DNA of 64,000 nt from Odobenus rosmarus divergens (taxonomy: Eukaryota > Chordata > Mammalia > Carnivora > Odobenidae), in the NCBI RefSeq assembly GCF_000321225.1, contig NW_004451665.1, forward strand, positions 81,922 to 145,921, given 5' to 3'. Below the pieces are notes generated by a model. The model made no database searches. It saw nothing but the letters and a program-made list of their open reading frames with translations, and was not told the DNA's origin. A program made the position numbers and the translations under genes. Each line of letters begins with the position of its first letter. Within the stretch, counting starts at the first letter, position 1. Shown here piece by piece: positions 35,108-45,004 of the stretch.

Positions 35108-35140
35108 TAAAAAACAAACAAACAAACAAACAAAAAAACA
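35108..35140. repeat. AAAC-type microsatellite forming the SORBS1 last-exon pyrimidine tract
   Basis: AAACAAACAAACAAAC on the plus strand reads TTTG repeats on the gene strand, ending a few bases before the TTATAG acceptor. Confidence 0.92.
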
Positions 35141-35189
35141 CAAGCAAAATCAGAAGACTCACCCATGTGAGTTCAGAGAGAGCCCTTTG

Positions 35190-35383
35190 TTTTTTAATTA
35201 ATTTATTTGAGAGAGAGAGTGCACATGCAAGCAGGGGGAGGGGCAGAGGGAGAGAGAATTCCAAGCAGACTCCCCACTGAGCACAGAGCCCAAATTGGGG
35301 CTCGATCCCACAACCCTGAGACCATGACATGAGCCGAAACCAAGAGTTGGAAGCTTGACTGGACTGAGCCACCCAGGCGCCCC
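35190..35383 (-). mobile_element. SINEC in sense orientation about 85 bp upstream of the SORBS1 last exon
   Basis: The T-rich tail is at the left and TGAGCCACCCAGGCGCCCC at the right. The element is on the same strand as SORBS1, with its A tail facing the splice acceptor at 35105. Its translation is open in frame with the last exon. Confidence 0.93.
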
Positions 35384-35429
35384 TGGATAACAACCCTGTA
35401 GCATGAAGGACAGCATATGGTTTCCAAAG

Positions 35430-35640
35430 CACTTTTCCCTGTCTTATCTCATTTAGGCTACAAAATAATGCTGGGTGCTTAGCCAGGCAGGCATTCTCAA
35501 TGCTACTCCCCTTTTCAGATGAGGAATGCGAAATCAGAGAGCTTAAGACCCACAGTTTAGCAAGCATCAGAAGCAGGCTCTGAACCCAGGACTCTTGACT
35601 CCCAGCCCACTGCTCTTTCCAATACTTCTCCTTTCTGGAA
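35430..35640 (-). mobile_element. MIR
   Basis: CTTATCTCATTTAGGCTACA, CCTTTTCAGATGAGGAATGC and TTGACTCCCAGCCCACTGCT. Confidence 0.8.
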
Positions 35641-36454
35641 AAAATGAGCCCATTTATTCAACACAAGATACCAAGGATTTAGAATTTCTAAACTGTAGGA
35701 TTTCTAAAAGTCCACTGGACAGGACTACACATCAAAAGGAAATTCCTCTCAGAAGCCTGTGCCTAAGCCCCGGGCTGACTCCCCGTCTCTGCTGCCAACC
35801 TTGTCAGGGTTCCCACCGAGCCAGGAACACTGAGCTACCTGGGCACAAAGACCTTCCTGTGCTGCTCCACACCCGAACTGCTGGATCCCTAACCTAGCTT
35901 CTTCCCTCGGGACTGACTCTCTAAGGCTGCGGGTGGGGGTGGTGGCAGATCCAGACCATGTCATTATTCCCCACTCACTGGCAGACAGCACAATTTGACA
36001 ACTGCATCCTTTTCCCAGTTGGCTTGGATGCAGCTTCAGAACCCCGGTGGACACAGCATTTCAAGCTGCCACTACCAGCAGGTTGGAGCTGTTGCCCGAA
36101 GCGAAAAGAAAGCATCAAAGCTAAAGACATCTAAAACAACTAATTGAACCCCCTAGGGAGGACCGCCGAGGAGGCTGCAGAGAACGGAGATGATGATAAG
36201 GGTGAGAGATGTGCTCCTATAGCTGGTTTGCACCTTTCCTTATGGACGAGAAAAATAAGCTCCACGGGGTTACTTGATTCTCCTCTGAGCACTAGGCTAC
36301 GTTTTGAAGCATTTGAGGGATTGAGGAATATTTCCTTTGCCTAGCTGCCAGGCATGCCCCCATTAGAGAAATGGTGCCCCTCACCCCACCCCACGTTCTT
36401 GTAAAAAATGTAAATAGTCCTGGAGGAGTTTAACAGCGAATCTGTACCACAGCT

Positions 36455-36795
36455 GCACTCTCTAATACGACAGCCACGAAACGTGGCTAGTCTGAATCGA
36501 GCTATGCTGTACCTATAAAATATACATCAGAATTCTAAGGCTTAGTGGGATAGTTTATGTTCTTCTGTTCATATACTAACAATTTTTTTATACTGATTAC
36601 ATGTTCAAATGATAATATCTTGAATGCATTGCTTTTAATAAAATATATCCCTAAAATTAGTTTCAAGGGTTTCATTTTACTTCTTTCAAGGAGGCTTCCG
36701 GAAAAATTTAAATTCCATTCACAGCTTGTATTCTGTTTCCACTGGACTGCACTCCACTGGAGTGTTGCCGACCTCTCAGACTGGCTTCCTTCTGA
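36455..36795. mobile_element. AT-rich hAT-type DNA transposon copy 1 (MER3-like)
   Basis: A terminal segment GCACTCTCTAATACGACAGC with ACGTGGCTAG, an AT-rich middle (TAATAAAATATATCCC), and a distal CCACTGGACTGCACTCCACT resemble a widespread short hAT element. A second copy of the same kind lies at 44487-44795. The family name is from memory and uncertain. Confidence 0.5.
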
Positions 36796-37124
36796 TCGGA
36801 GCAATTCAAGGTAGTGAGGGGCCACAGGCTTCTGGGGGCCTGGGGAGGACGGGGCAGCTTTCTAAGAGGCCAGTGAGGCCCAGGCAAATCTTTCTGGCTT
36901 CCCATTTCTGCTGAGGCCTTCCCATTCTTACTACCCCAGCCCTGAGAGGACTTCATGTTAGCAAAGATTTGCCAGAGAGATCAGGAAAGAGCTGGTCTTA
37001 GAAAGAAGATAAAGGTAAAGCCATTTGTACAAGGGGAAAATAGAGGTAAAAGGTGAGTCAGTGGCTCCCAATAGCATATTTATGCCTGAGGAGAAAAGAA
37101 CAGAGGCTTGGGGACAGATGCGGC

Positions 37125-37290
37125 TGAGTCCAAGCACTGGCTCCATGACTGGCTACCTGGGTGACCTGGGCTAGTTACGTCACCTATTCAGGCTTCAGTT
37201 TTTGAGGCTGTGAACTGAGGATAATTCTTGTCTTACAGGCTATTTGTTGAGAACTCCAGTAACAAAGTATATTAAGCAAGTATCTTCTTT
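37125..37290 (+). mobile_element. MIR fragment
   Basis: CTGGGTGACCTGGGCTAGTT and AGTTTTTGAGGCTGTGAACT. Confidence 0.7.
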
Positions 37291-37805
37291 GTAACAAAAT
37301 CTCAAAGAATACTGATCTTTCTCCTGTTCTATAACGGTGAATCTTTTAATTAAGCAGGTTGCTTTTTTAAAGTTATGAGAAGCCTGAAGTAAATAAGGTC
37401 TTTGGAAGGTCTACACATATGCTTGAGTTTCACAGTTGAGACCTAGGCTCAAATTTTCTTGTGCTGTTTCATAAGAGTTTAAAAAAAAGAAAATTTTCAA
37501 ATGTAGAACAGATATACGCACAATAGAAATACAAACAAAACTCAAGTAATGAATTTGACAATTGCCTTCCATGCAGTTGCGTTGGCGTATTTGGTTTTTG
37601 GGTCCAGTATCATGAGCGTCATCCACACTGTCTTCAGAGCAAGCATAAAGTGGGTGGCCCAGCACTCCTGACAGCAGTACCGGATTTGAGAAAGGCGAAA
37701 GGCTCTTTTTTTCTGTGCAGAGAATATTGCCTTTTGCGTGGCTTATCACTCCTAGTTACTCCTTCAATACACAGCTAGTAAGAAAGGCACCAGGAGATCA
37801 CTTAC

Positions 37806-37918
37806 CAACGAACCACCCGTCATCACATTTTTCCATGACATCGACAATATCTCCGTCTCGGAGTTCCAATTCATCATCATTCTGTGGTGTGTAGCTATAT
37901 AATGCTTGGTAACTAAAT
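37806..37918 (-). CDS. SORBS1: SORBS1 coding exon (first half of third SH3 domain)
   Basis: After one base completing an isoleucine codon, the exon codes [12 protein letters not shown] through to KCDDGWFV and the first base of a glycine codon. ALYSY is the SH3 ALYDY-type motif, [12 protein letters not shown] is the acidic RT-loop and strand, and DDGWFVG carries the conserved ligand-binding Trp. Acceptor TTTTAG and donor GTAAG are both good. The length of 113 bases, with phases 2 in and 1 out, fits both neighbours exactly. This SH3 domain, shared with the last exon, is the one known in the family for binding partners such as Sos and Cbl. Confidence 0.96.
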
Positions 37919-38152
37919 CTAAAAATGAGAGACATTGATTCAAACACTGATAGGACCGAATAATGAGTTTTTAAAGCTCAATTCCATTAAATCAACACTT
38001 AGGTAGTGTTTCGTACTCAATAGTGGGGATGAAAGTATTTTATTGGCTATTTCCCTGATAGTGTAGCATTTGGGGAGATTCAGTATATAATAAGGAAATG
38101 AAGACTGATGTCAGGGGATGGGAAGCCTCTGACAAGCAAGGTTATGATCAGT

Positions 38153-38244
38153 CCTTTTATTTAGTTTCATTTGGTTACCATAGCTAAACATTTTGTCTCC
38201 TTTTATTTAGTTTCATTTGGTGACCACAGCTAAGCATTTTGTCT
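38153..38244. repeat. Two-copy 46-bp tandem duplication
   Basis: CCTTTTATTTAGTTTCATTT starts both units, at 38153 and 38199. Each ends ATTTTGTCT and they differ at three positions. The duplication lies inside the SORBS1 intron before SH3-3 and matches no repeat I know. Confidence 0.93.
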
Positions 38245-38514
38245 AGATGCCCCTCTTTAAAGTTAACCAAGGCTTTTTCTTAACATAGGAGAATGTATAT
38301 AGATTATCAAGGATAATCAGACGTTACTTAGGTCCAAAATAAGAAGTTACTCAGGTCTAGAGATAGACACTATATTCTGGACATATACATTGGAGAGCAC
38401 AAAGCAATTGTTGTATATATATAAAATTGTTGCATTAATATAGATATGAAAAGTACATTCTAATTGCTTACCTTGAGTTTAATATGCTGATACATATTTC
38501 ATTGATTGTTTTTA

Positions 38515-38619
38515 TTTATTCATTTAAGTAATCTCTACATCCGAAGTGAAGCCGAAACTCATGACCCCAAGATCAAGAGTCACACGTTCTTCTGACTGAG
38601 CCAACCAGGAGGTGCCCCT
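38515..38619 (-). mobile_element. SINEC, short form, minus strand
   Basis: TTTAAGTAATCTCTACATCC at the left and ACTGAGCCAACCAGGAGGTG at the right. CATTGATTGTTTTTA and CATTAATTGTTTTTA flank it at 38500 and 38620. Confidence 0.88.
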
Positions 38620-39399
38620 CATTAATTGTTTTTAAATGTGATGTCGTTTTTTTCAAAATTCTTGAAAGCTTTTGCTTTCTTTCTATCCCAGTGATGTTTG
38701 GGAGTAAGATTTTTATTTACTTGTTAGTTGGCCTAAGGCAATCTGGTCTGTGCTGTTCGGTCTGTCCTGACAACAGCTCACGGGAGGAGGCTGGCCTACT
38801 TGTAAAATCCAACAAGGAAAAGTTTGTTTTCATTTATTCCTTTGACAAATATTTAAGAAGCATCTACTATGCCTCTGTGAACTAGTAAGTTCACAATTCT
38901 GTGTACTTACTATTCTGAAACACAACAGTAGAGGGCAAAACTTTGCAAATGAGCCAACCATCTACCATTTCCAGTAGATGCCAGTGAATTCCAGTAAGTG
39001 GGCAAATGAGACTAGAAACAAGTAAGAGGAGCCAGTCCCCAGGAATGAGAGGTTCATTTTCCTCTGCTGAAACAAAGGGCTCATTTAATTTTATACATTT
39101 ATCCAAATGTATTGATAATTCACTAGATGGATCTGTCTGCCAGAAGGAAGTCTCCAATGAGCAGTTAAGAGATGCAGATAGATTTCCAGTAGGTAAGTGA
39201 GTACATTTTTGATGTTTCCATACTTGCCTGCTGTCTCCAACCAACTTGGACTCCTCAGAATGCCTTATCTTCCTCTTTACTTCCACCATGGCTGCCTTGC
39301 TAGCCTCAGCTCTGGGAAGTAATCCCTGATACCTGCTTCTCTATCCTCACTCCCAGACAGTGGAGACTGGGGGGCCAAGGTCCCAGAACCTCGCAGCTT

Positions 39400-39560
39400 G
39401 GGTCCCCCAGTCAGCTCTAATTTTGGATGGCCTTCATGCTGCTCAGTGCGCCATTCCATTGAGTCCTTTCACCACATGGGCCTTCTCCGAGTTCCCCAAA
39501 CACACCATCTACCCTGGCTCTTTGCATGTATGGTTTCCTCAGCTGGGAAGACCTTTTAAC
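39400..39560 (+). mobile_element. L2-like fragment, plus strand
   Basis: CATGGGCCTTCTCCGAG through CTTTGCATGTATGGTTTCCT resembles the L2 3' third, diverged. Confidence 0.45.
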
Positions 39561-39579
39561 TCTCAAATCCAGTTTGTCT

Positions 39580-39720
39580 TTCTTTCCTCCTTTCCTTTCT
39601 TTTCTTCCTCTCTCTCTCCCTTTCTATCTTTCTTTCTGTAAGCTCTACAGCCACGTGGGGCTTGAACTCATGACCCTGAAATCAAGTTGCATGCTCTACT
39701 GACTGAGCCAGCCAGGGCCC
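39580..39720 (-). mobile_element. SINEC, short form, minus strand, with CTTT-rich tail
   Basis: A CTTT/CTCT-rich run (39580-39635) leads into GTAAGCTCTACAGCCACGTG and CTGACTGAGCCAGCCAGGG, the reverse complement of an older SINE head. Confidence 0.85.
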
Positions 39721-40180
39721 TTCAATGTGTCTTTCAATGCTCATTCCAAATCTCTCTTCTTCTGGGAATGGAGTTTGCTCCTATATGCTTAAAACATGGG
39801 AGATATCCAATGATTTTTTTTTTCTTTAATGAGTGGGATCAACTCTATTCCTCTAGGCAGAACCAATGACTCCTTCCTCTATATTCCCACAACACTAGTA
39901 CTGAAGCCAGTCAGCACTGCCCTCATTTGCCCCTCGATGGCAGTTCATTCTTTCCTGGTCTCTATCTCCTGGTAGTCTGTGACCTCCTTTATTCACCCAC
40001 CCACCACCTGTTTCATGTTGGCTGATGGGAAACATGGCCTCAACTAGAAATCCTCAGAGAAGCCGGGGGTGACCCGTCCATTCCCCCAAGTAGCTGCCCC
40101 CACACTTGGTCAATGACTCATTCTCTAAAGCCAAGAGTCTATTAAGAACGTGAGAAAGGAAGTTCGCCAAGTGTACTTAC

Positions 40181-40239
40181 ATATCTTGTGAGGTTTGACT
40201 CCTGTCTGGGGTGACTCTTCGCTGCTGGGCTTGAGGTTG
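40181..40239 (-). CDS. SORBS1: SORBS1 coding exon (linker before third SH3 domain)
   Basis: The exon is 59 bases, coding QPQAQQRRVTPDRSQTSQD plus two bases of the next codon. It is a Gln- and Arg-rich linker between the long Ser/Pro region and the third SH3 domain. Acceptor TTCTCAG with an upstream pyrimidine tract, and donor GTAAGT, which is optimal. It enters in phase 0, so it can follow either the 774-base exon at 52784-53557 or, if that is skipped, the exon at 55126-55320. Confidence 0.93.
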
Positions 40240-41929
40240 CTGAGAAATGATTAAAGATGATTTATTGTCAGATACCTTGTGATGAAAGTCAAGAGGATGA
40301 GAAACAGTGCTGCAGTAATGAACAGATTTTTCGGCAATGTTTATGATCTCATTGCAAACTGCTTCCTGTGAGTGGCCCCGAGATATCCAGAAACCCCCAT
40401 AAAACAGTCAACATGGGGACAAAAAACAAAAAGAAAAAAAAATAAAGAGAGGAAGAGATGTAACATTCCGGACGAAGCACATAAGTCCAGGGAAACAACA
40501 GAGTTGAAGATCCAGGTTAAAAAAATAGATATTCCAGTAGTGGAGTGCAGGAGGGATCCAGTCGTAAGCATGGAAGAAACAGGTAAGATACAGAAGAATT
40601 GGGAATTTAGTATGAATATTAAAAACAAAGGCAGCAGCATAAAAGCCTGTAATTAGTGAGTAACTGTCACAAATGGAATAACTTCAGGATAGAAATGCAA
40701 GTATGGACCCCCAATCATGCACTAACCATTAATTTAATCCCACATGTAGGCAGAGTACAAATATGGTCTCTAAACTCCTCTCCTTTCTGAGAGGGAAGGG
40801 GGTGGGCCTAACATTTCCCTCCAGCACAACCGCCATTTAATTCTTGCAAATAATGGCTCTGTGAGTCAGCCAGGCATTACTCCAGTCGAGACTCTAGAAG
40901 TCAGTAAGGGTTCTCTTTAGAAAAGCTACAGGCATCTTACCACATAGCTCTTTTCAGATTCTGTGAGATCAGGTCCTGCTCTCAGTGAATGATGAGAAGG
41001 CTGTGATCACCAAGCAAATTATAAGGGAGACATTTTAGCAGATGAACATTGGAACGGATTCAAAATAAAAGTGTGAGCAAATACACGTACCACACCATCA
41101 CACTCGATGACGCCGGATACTCATGGCCTACGGCCATCGAGTTTCCATGACAACACGGTGGGTGCACAGGAGAAAACGCAATGTACAGAGTTAGAAGCAA
41201 GCATCCAGGCAATGAAATGGGAGGTTGGGAATATGAGCACAGTGAGTTGAGCATGAACACAGGGTCCCCAGATTGGCAGGAAAGAGACACAGAAGGGCTG
41301 TCTTAAGGAACAGTTATGACCCTCCATAAACACACACATTGGTCCTTTTGCTCTCAGCTGGCAAAGTATCTACGGAAGGGCTGCTGAACCAAAAGTCAGT
41401 TTCAGTTATCTTGTCGCCTAGAAGCCTCCTCTGGCAAAGCAGGCTCACAAAACTAACAGGTCTGCCACATCTGCGTACTTGTGAAAACAAACAGAAATGC
41501 TTCTGAAAAACTCCTTGGTGATATCTGAAGTATCAAACAAGACCGTTCCCCTGGAAAACTCTGCACATGACACCCTCCAGCCAGGAATGAGTTCAGACAT
41601 CTCACAGGGCAGAGCTTGCTTCCAGAAATAGGACTGGGTGTCCTAACGCAGCTGCAGAAATAAAACCATCACTCTTCACTCACCAGCTCAGGTACCACAT
41701 GCTGACATGGAAACACAAGTGCGACTGTGGCCAAGCAGACCCATTATTTAAAATGGGTCTCCCACAGGAGGCCAGGAAGAGTGTCTGGAATCACTTCCCT
41801 GAGAAAGGATTCAATTCCAAGCTCTAAGAAATCTCCCTAAATAAATATTTGAAGAGCCATCCTTCTTGGAGAAACCCTCTCGGTAATGTGCACCAACAGC
41901 AACAAGCCATGGTAACTCCAGGGCCTTCT

Positions 41930-42035
41930 AGAAGGGTGCTCAGATTTTGCGTATATGACCCACTTGATTCAGAGAGAGGCCCAGAGAGGCCAAGGGCCTC
42001 CCCTGAGATCACACAGCAAGCCAGTGGTAGATTTG
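41930..42035 (-). mobile_element. MIR fragment
   Basis: GAGATCACACAGCAAGCCAG with GAGAGGCCCAGAGAGGCCAA. Confidence 0.7.
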
Positions 42036-42164
42036 TCTTCTGGATTCATTTACTGTCCCACTGGATCTTCTCTTTCATCCTTGGACCATTTCCCACGTCA
42101 TTAAGAGTGCTCACTGGTTTTATTCTCCATGAGTCCCACAGAAACCCTGGAGATAGGCAGAACA

Positions 42165-42295
42165 GGGTTTATCACCCTTTTTGCCTTTAAAACCCAGGAA
42201 GCTAATGCTCAGGGGGTTTAGTTCATGCCCCAATGTCCCACAGCTAGTAAGAGGTCGAGCTGCTGGGCGGCCCCTCGCATGCCACCACACCATCC
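42165..42295 (-). mobile_element. MIR fragment
   Basis: CAATGTCCCACAGCTAGTAA preceded by AGGAAGCTAATGCTCAGGGG. Confidence 0.65.
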
Positions 42296-42794
42296 CCTCG
42301 TGTTTAGCATGTCTCGCAGGACCAACTTTCACCCTAGACATCACTTCTATATTCCTGTCCTTTTGGGAAACCTCTTCACGTTCTCTAAACTTCTTCAAAA
42401 CGGCAATCCTTTAAACCCTGCACTCTGGCAGGAGTAAAGGAAGAGCCAGAACTGCAAGGGGCCTTTTCATGGTCCTTCTCCAAGGTCTCAGGACCTGCTG
42501 GTCTTTGCCAGGTGACCTTGTGTGGCCCCACTCACCACCCACCCAGCCTCCGGGTCCAAGCTTCTGTGTAACGAAGGAAAGTAATGACATTTCCAAGCAC
42601 TTGCTATGTGGGCTTTAACGTGGTAGAAGAAGGAAATGTATTCTGGGTGATCCCTAACAGGCAGATTTTGACAGGAGGGAAAAGTCTAAAAGTGCGAGCT
42701 GTCCAGTAGAAGGGCTCCCTGGAGAGGAAGGGAGCTGCCGATCCCAGTGGCCGTGGAAGCCGAGGCTGAGCTATCACTCGATGGGAGGCTGTGT

Positions 42795-43110
42795 GGCACT
42801 GCTTCTCAACCTTTCGTGGATGCTGCCATCACCTGGGAACCCTGTTAACATGCAGACTCTGACCGGACACACCTGGGGTGCACCCTGAGGCTCTACATTT
42901 TTTTTAACTTTTATTTTTAAAATTTTATTTAAATTCAATTAATTAACATATAGTGTATTATTAATTTCAGAGGTAGAGGTCAGTGATTCATCAGTTGCGT
43001 ATAACACCCAGTGCTCATTCCATCACGTGCCCTCGACACTCTACAATTCTGTTGGTGATGCCCCTGATGCTGGTCCACAGATCAATCTGGGGGACTAAGG
43101 CTGTAGAGGA
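42795..43110 (+). mobile_element. MER5-type hAT DNA transposon split by an L1
   Basis: It opens with a MER5-like terminal motif (CTGCTTCTCAACCTT) and continues with CATCACCTGGGAACC and ACACCTGGGGTGCACCCTGAGG. After the L1 at 42899-43038 it resumes with GATGCCCCTGATGCTGGTCC. Confidence 0.6.
42899..43038 (-). mobile_element. Short L1 3' end, minus strand, inserted in a MER5-like element
   Basis: A T-rich head is followed by carnivore L1 3' sequence (ATATAGTGTATTATTAATTT, CATAACACCCAGTGCTCATT). CTCTACA flanks it at 42891-42897 and 43039-43045. The sequence on both sides reads as one older DNA transposon. Confidence 0.8.
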
Positions 43111-43534
43111 CCTTAATTATCCTTCACTGAGATTCTTTGGCTAGAGTGTGTCAAGACTGATCAGTGTGGGTCATACCTCATGAAAATGAAAGTTCTCATA
43201 ATAACCAAAATATTTCCAAACTGCGGCTGGTGGTCTAATGACCCTCGGTCAAATGCAGGACAAAGAGAGGATGTGGACCACCTCTTCACATTATGTCCAT
43301 AGCTTACAGAAGTCCTGTAGCATCTTTCAATGAATTTAATCTAAAAGGAGTGACTAGAATCGATCATCAAGCAAATATTTGGTGCTTAAAAGAGGTTTGT
43401 TACATCAGATATAGTAAAAAGGACCTGAATATTTCACTAGCTCTTTTTTGCAAAGCACTTAAAAACAAACAAACAACAGCTTTCAAAGCAAACAGAGATC
43501 CGTTACCTCATCTGACTTTTACACTAACCTTTTG

Positions 43535-43625
43535 ACTTAGGGTGGAAAAGGAATTTTAAGGCTCAAGGAAGTGTGAAGATTTACACAGGGTGACAAAGCC
43601 ACCGAATACTGAGTCCTCAGTGTCT
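43535..43625 (-). mobile_element. MIR fragment
   Basis: GGCTCAAGGAAGTGTGAAGA with ACACAGGGTGACAAAG, a decayed core. Confidence 0.45.
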
Positions 43626-44244
43626 GACCAACTTACACCACCTTCCTCTCGAGTCCCGTTGGGACGCTTATGACCATAGCAACACCTGGCTTCTGCCCTT
43701 TGTGACAAGAGGTGCAGTCGCTTCTCTTCCTGAATACTTTTTCTTTATGTAAAAGGTACAGTGTGCGGTAACAGGTACGGTCCAGTCCTTAACTCAAGGA
43801 TGCAAAGTACCAGAAGGGGTACTAACCCAGCTAATATCTTCCTTGGTCTCAGGCCATATCCAAATCAGAGGACAATCGTCATCATCGGCTTCACATCTAG
43901 ACAAAGTTGACATCTAGTATAAACTTAAGTCATCCCCGAGAGGTAAGGGTAATTGGACTCCGTACTCACAGTTTGTGCAATGAAGGACAAAAGCAATAAA
44001 CATTTATCCTATTAGCTAAGATTCAATTTCTTCCTGTTTGAAATGCATTCCTTACATTTAAGTCGAACATTTCATATAGTTGGGATAGAAACCAGTTTTG
44101 GAGGAGGTGTGTGCGGCATGTGGACCCTCAGGGGAGACGGAGACCGCTGATATCCGAGGAAGGGATTCGCCCTTCACTTTGAAGGCTATTTACCTTCAGA
44201 TTTTTTTCCTTTGGCATATATTTTTCTTTCCCTGGCCCCATTCT

Positions 44245-44430
44245 CTTATTTTATTTTATTTTAGAAAGAGAGTGAGCAAGAGCAGGGGGACAGGCAGAGG
44301 GAGAGGGAGAGGGAGAAGCAGGCTCCCCACTGAGCAGGGGACTGATGTGGTACTAGACCCCAGCATCCCGGGATCATGACCTGAGCTGAAGGCAGACGCT
44401 TAACCAACTGAGCCACCCAGGTGCCCCCCG
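44245..44430 (-). mobile_element. SINEC, minus strand, with target-site duplication
   Basis: (TTTTA)n at the left and TGAGCCACCCAGGTGCCCC at the right. GGCCCCATTCT (44234-44244) and GGCCCCATTTCT (44436-44447) flank it. Confidence 0.92.
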
Positions 44431-44486
44431 CTCCCGGCCCCATTTCTAACTGTGTATAGCTTTCTGTATCTCTTCCTCTGAATCTA

Positions 44487-44795
44487 TGCTGTCTAATATG
44501 GTAGCCAATAACACTTGAGTTATGGCCAGTATGAAATGTGCTGTAAATATAAAAATACATACTGGATTTCAAAAACTTAGCATAAAATATAGACTGTAAA
44601 CTATATCATTAATAATTAGATTGATTATATACTATTATGTAATTATATTAATAGTTTAAATACTACTTTAGATATATTGGACTAAATAAAATATATTGTT
44701 AAAATTAATTTCACTTTTTCCGTCTTACTACCAGAAAAGTTTAAATTACATATGTGATTTATGTTATATTCCTACTGGATGGTGCTGCTCTGAAC
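44487..44795. mobile_element. AT-rich hAT-type DNA transposon copy 2 (MER3-like)
   Basis: It begins CTGTCTAATATGGTAGCCAA, has a long AT-rich middle (ACTAAATAAAATATATTGTT) and ends ATTCCTACTGGATGGTGCTG. The order of motifs matches the copy at 36455-36795, in the same orientation. Confidence 0.55.
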
Positions 44796-44966
44796 CCTCC
44801 CCTGCCCGTACTTAAGGCTAAAAGTAGACAAAGTTCTAACTACGACCTCATCCAGGGTTAAGAATAGAGAGAGTATTATCTTATGCCAAGTACATTTCAA
44901 ACTCTTGGAGATACACCCCAGCTTTTTTTTTTTTTCCCACATGTTTAGAAAAACAGCCATCAGATC

Positions 44967-45002
<36 letters not shown>
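44967..45002. repeat. CA microsatellite
   Basis: An uninterrupted CA repeat of about 17 units in the large SORBS1 intron. Confidence 0.95.

Positions 45003-45004
<2 letters not shown>

Larger units (their letters stand above)
35105..37805 (-). other. SORBS1: SORBS1 intron between the two exons of SH3-3
   Basis: This 2.7-kb intron contains a TTTG-type microsatellite next to the acceptor (35108-35140), a sense-oriented SINE (35190-35383), MIRs (35430-35640 and 37125-37290) and a hAT-like DNA transposon (36455-36795). 35650-36450 and 36800-37120 look unique, with no exon seen. Confidence 0.85.
37919..40180 (-). other. SORBS1: SORBS1 intron before SH3-3
   Basis: The intron contains a 46-bp tandem duplication (38153-38244), a short SINE (38515-38619), an L2-like stretch (39400-39560) and a SINE with a CTTT-rich tail (39580-39720). 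The remainder (38250-38500, 38640-39350, 39730-40175) shows nothing I can assign. Confidence 0.85.
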
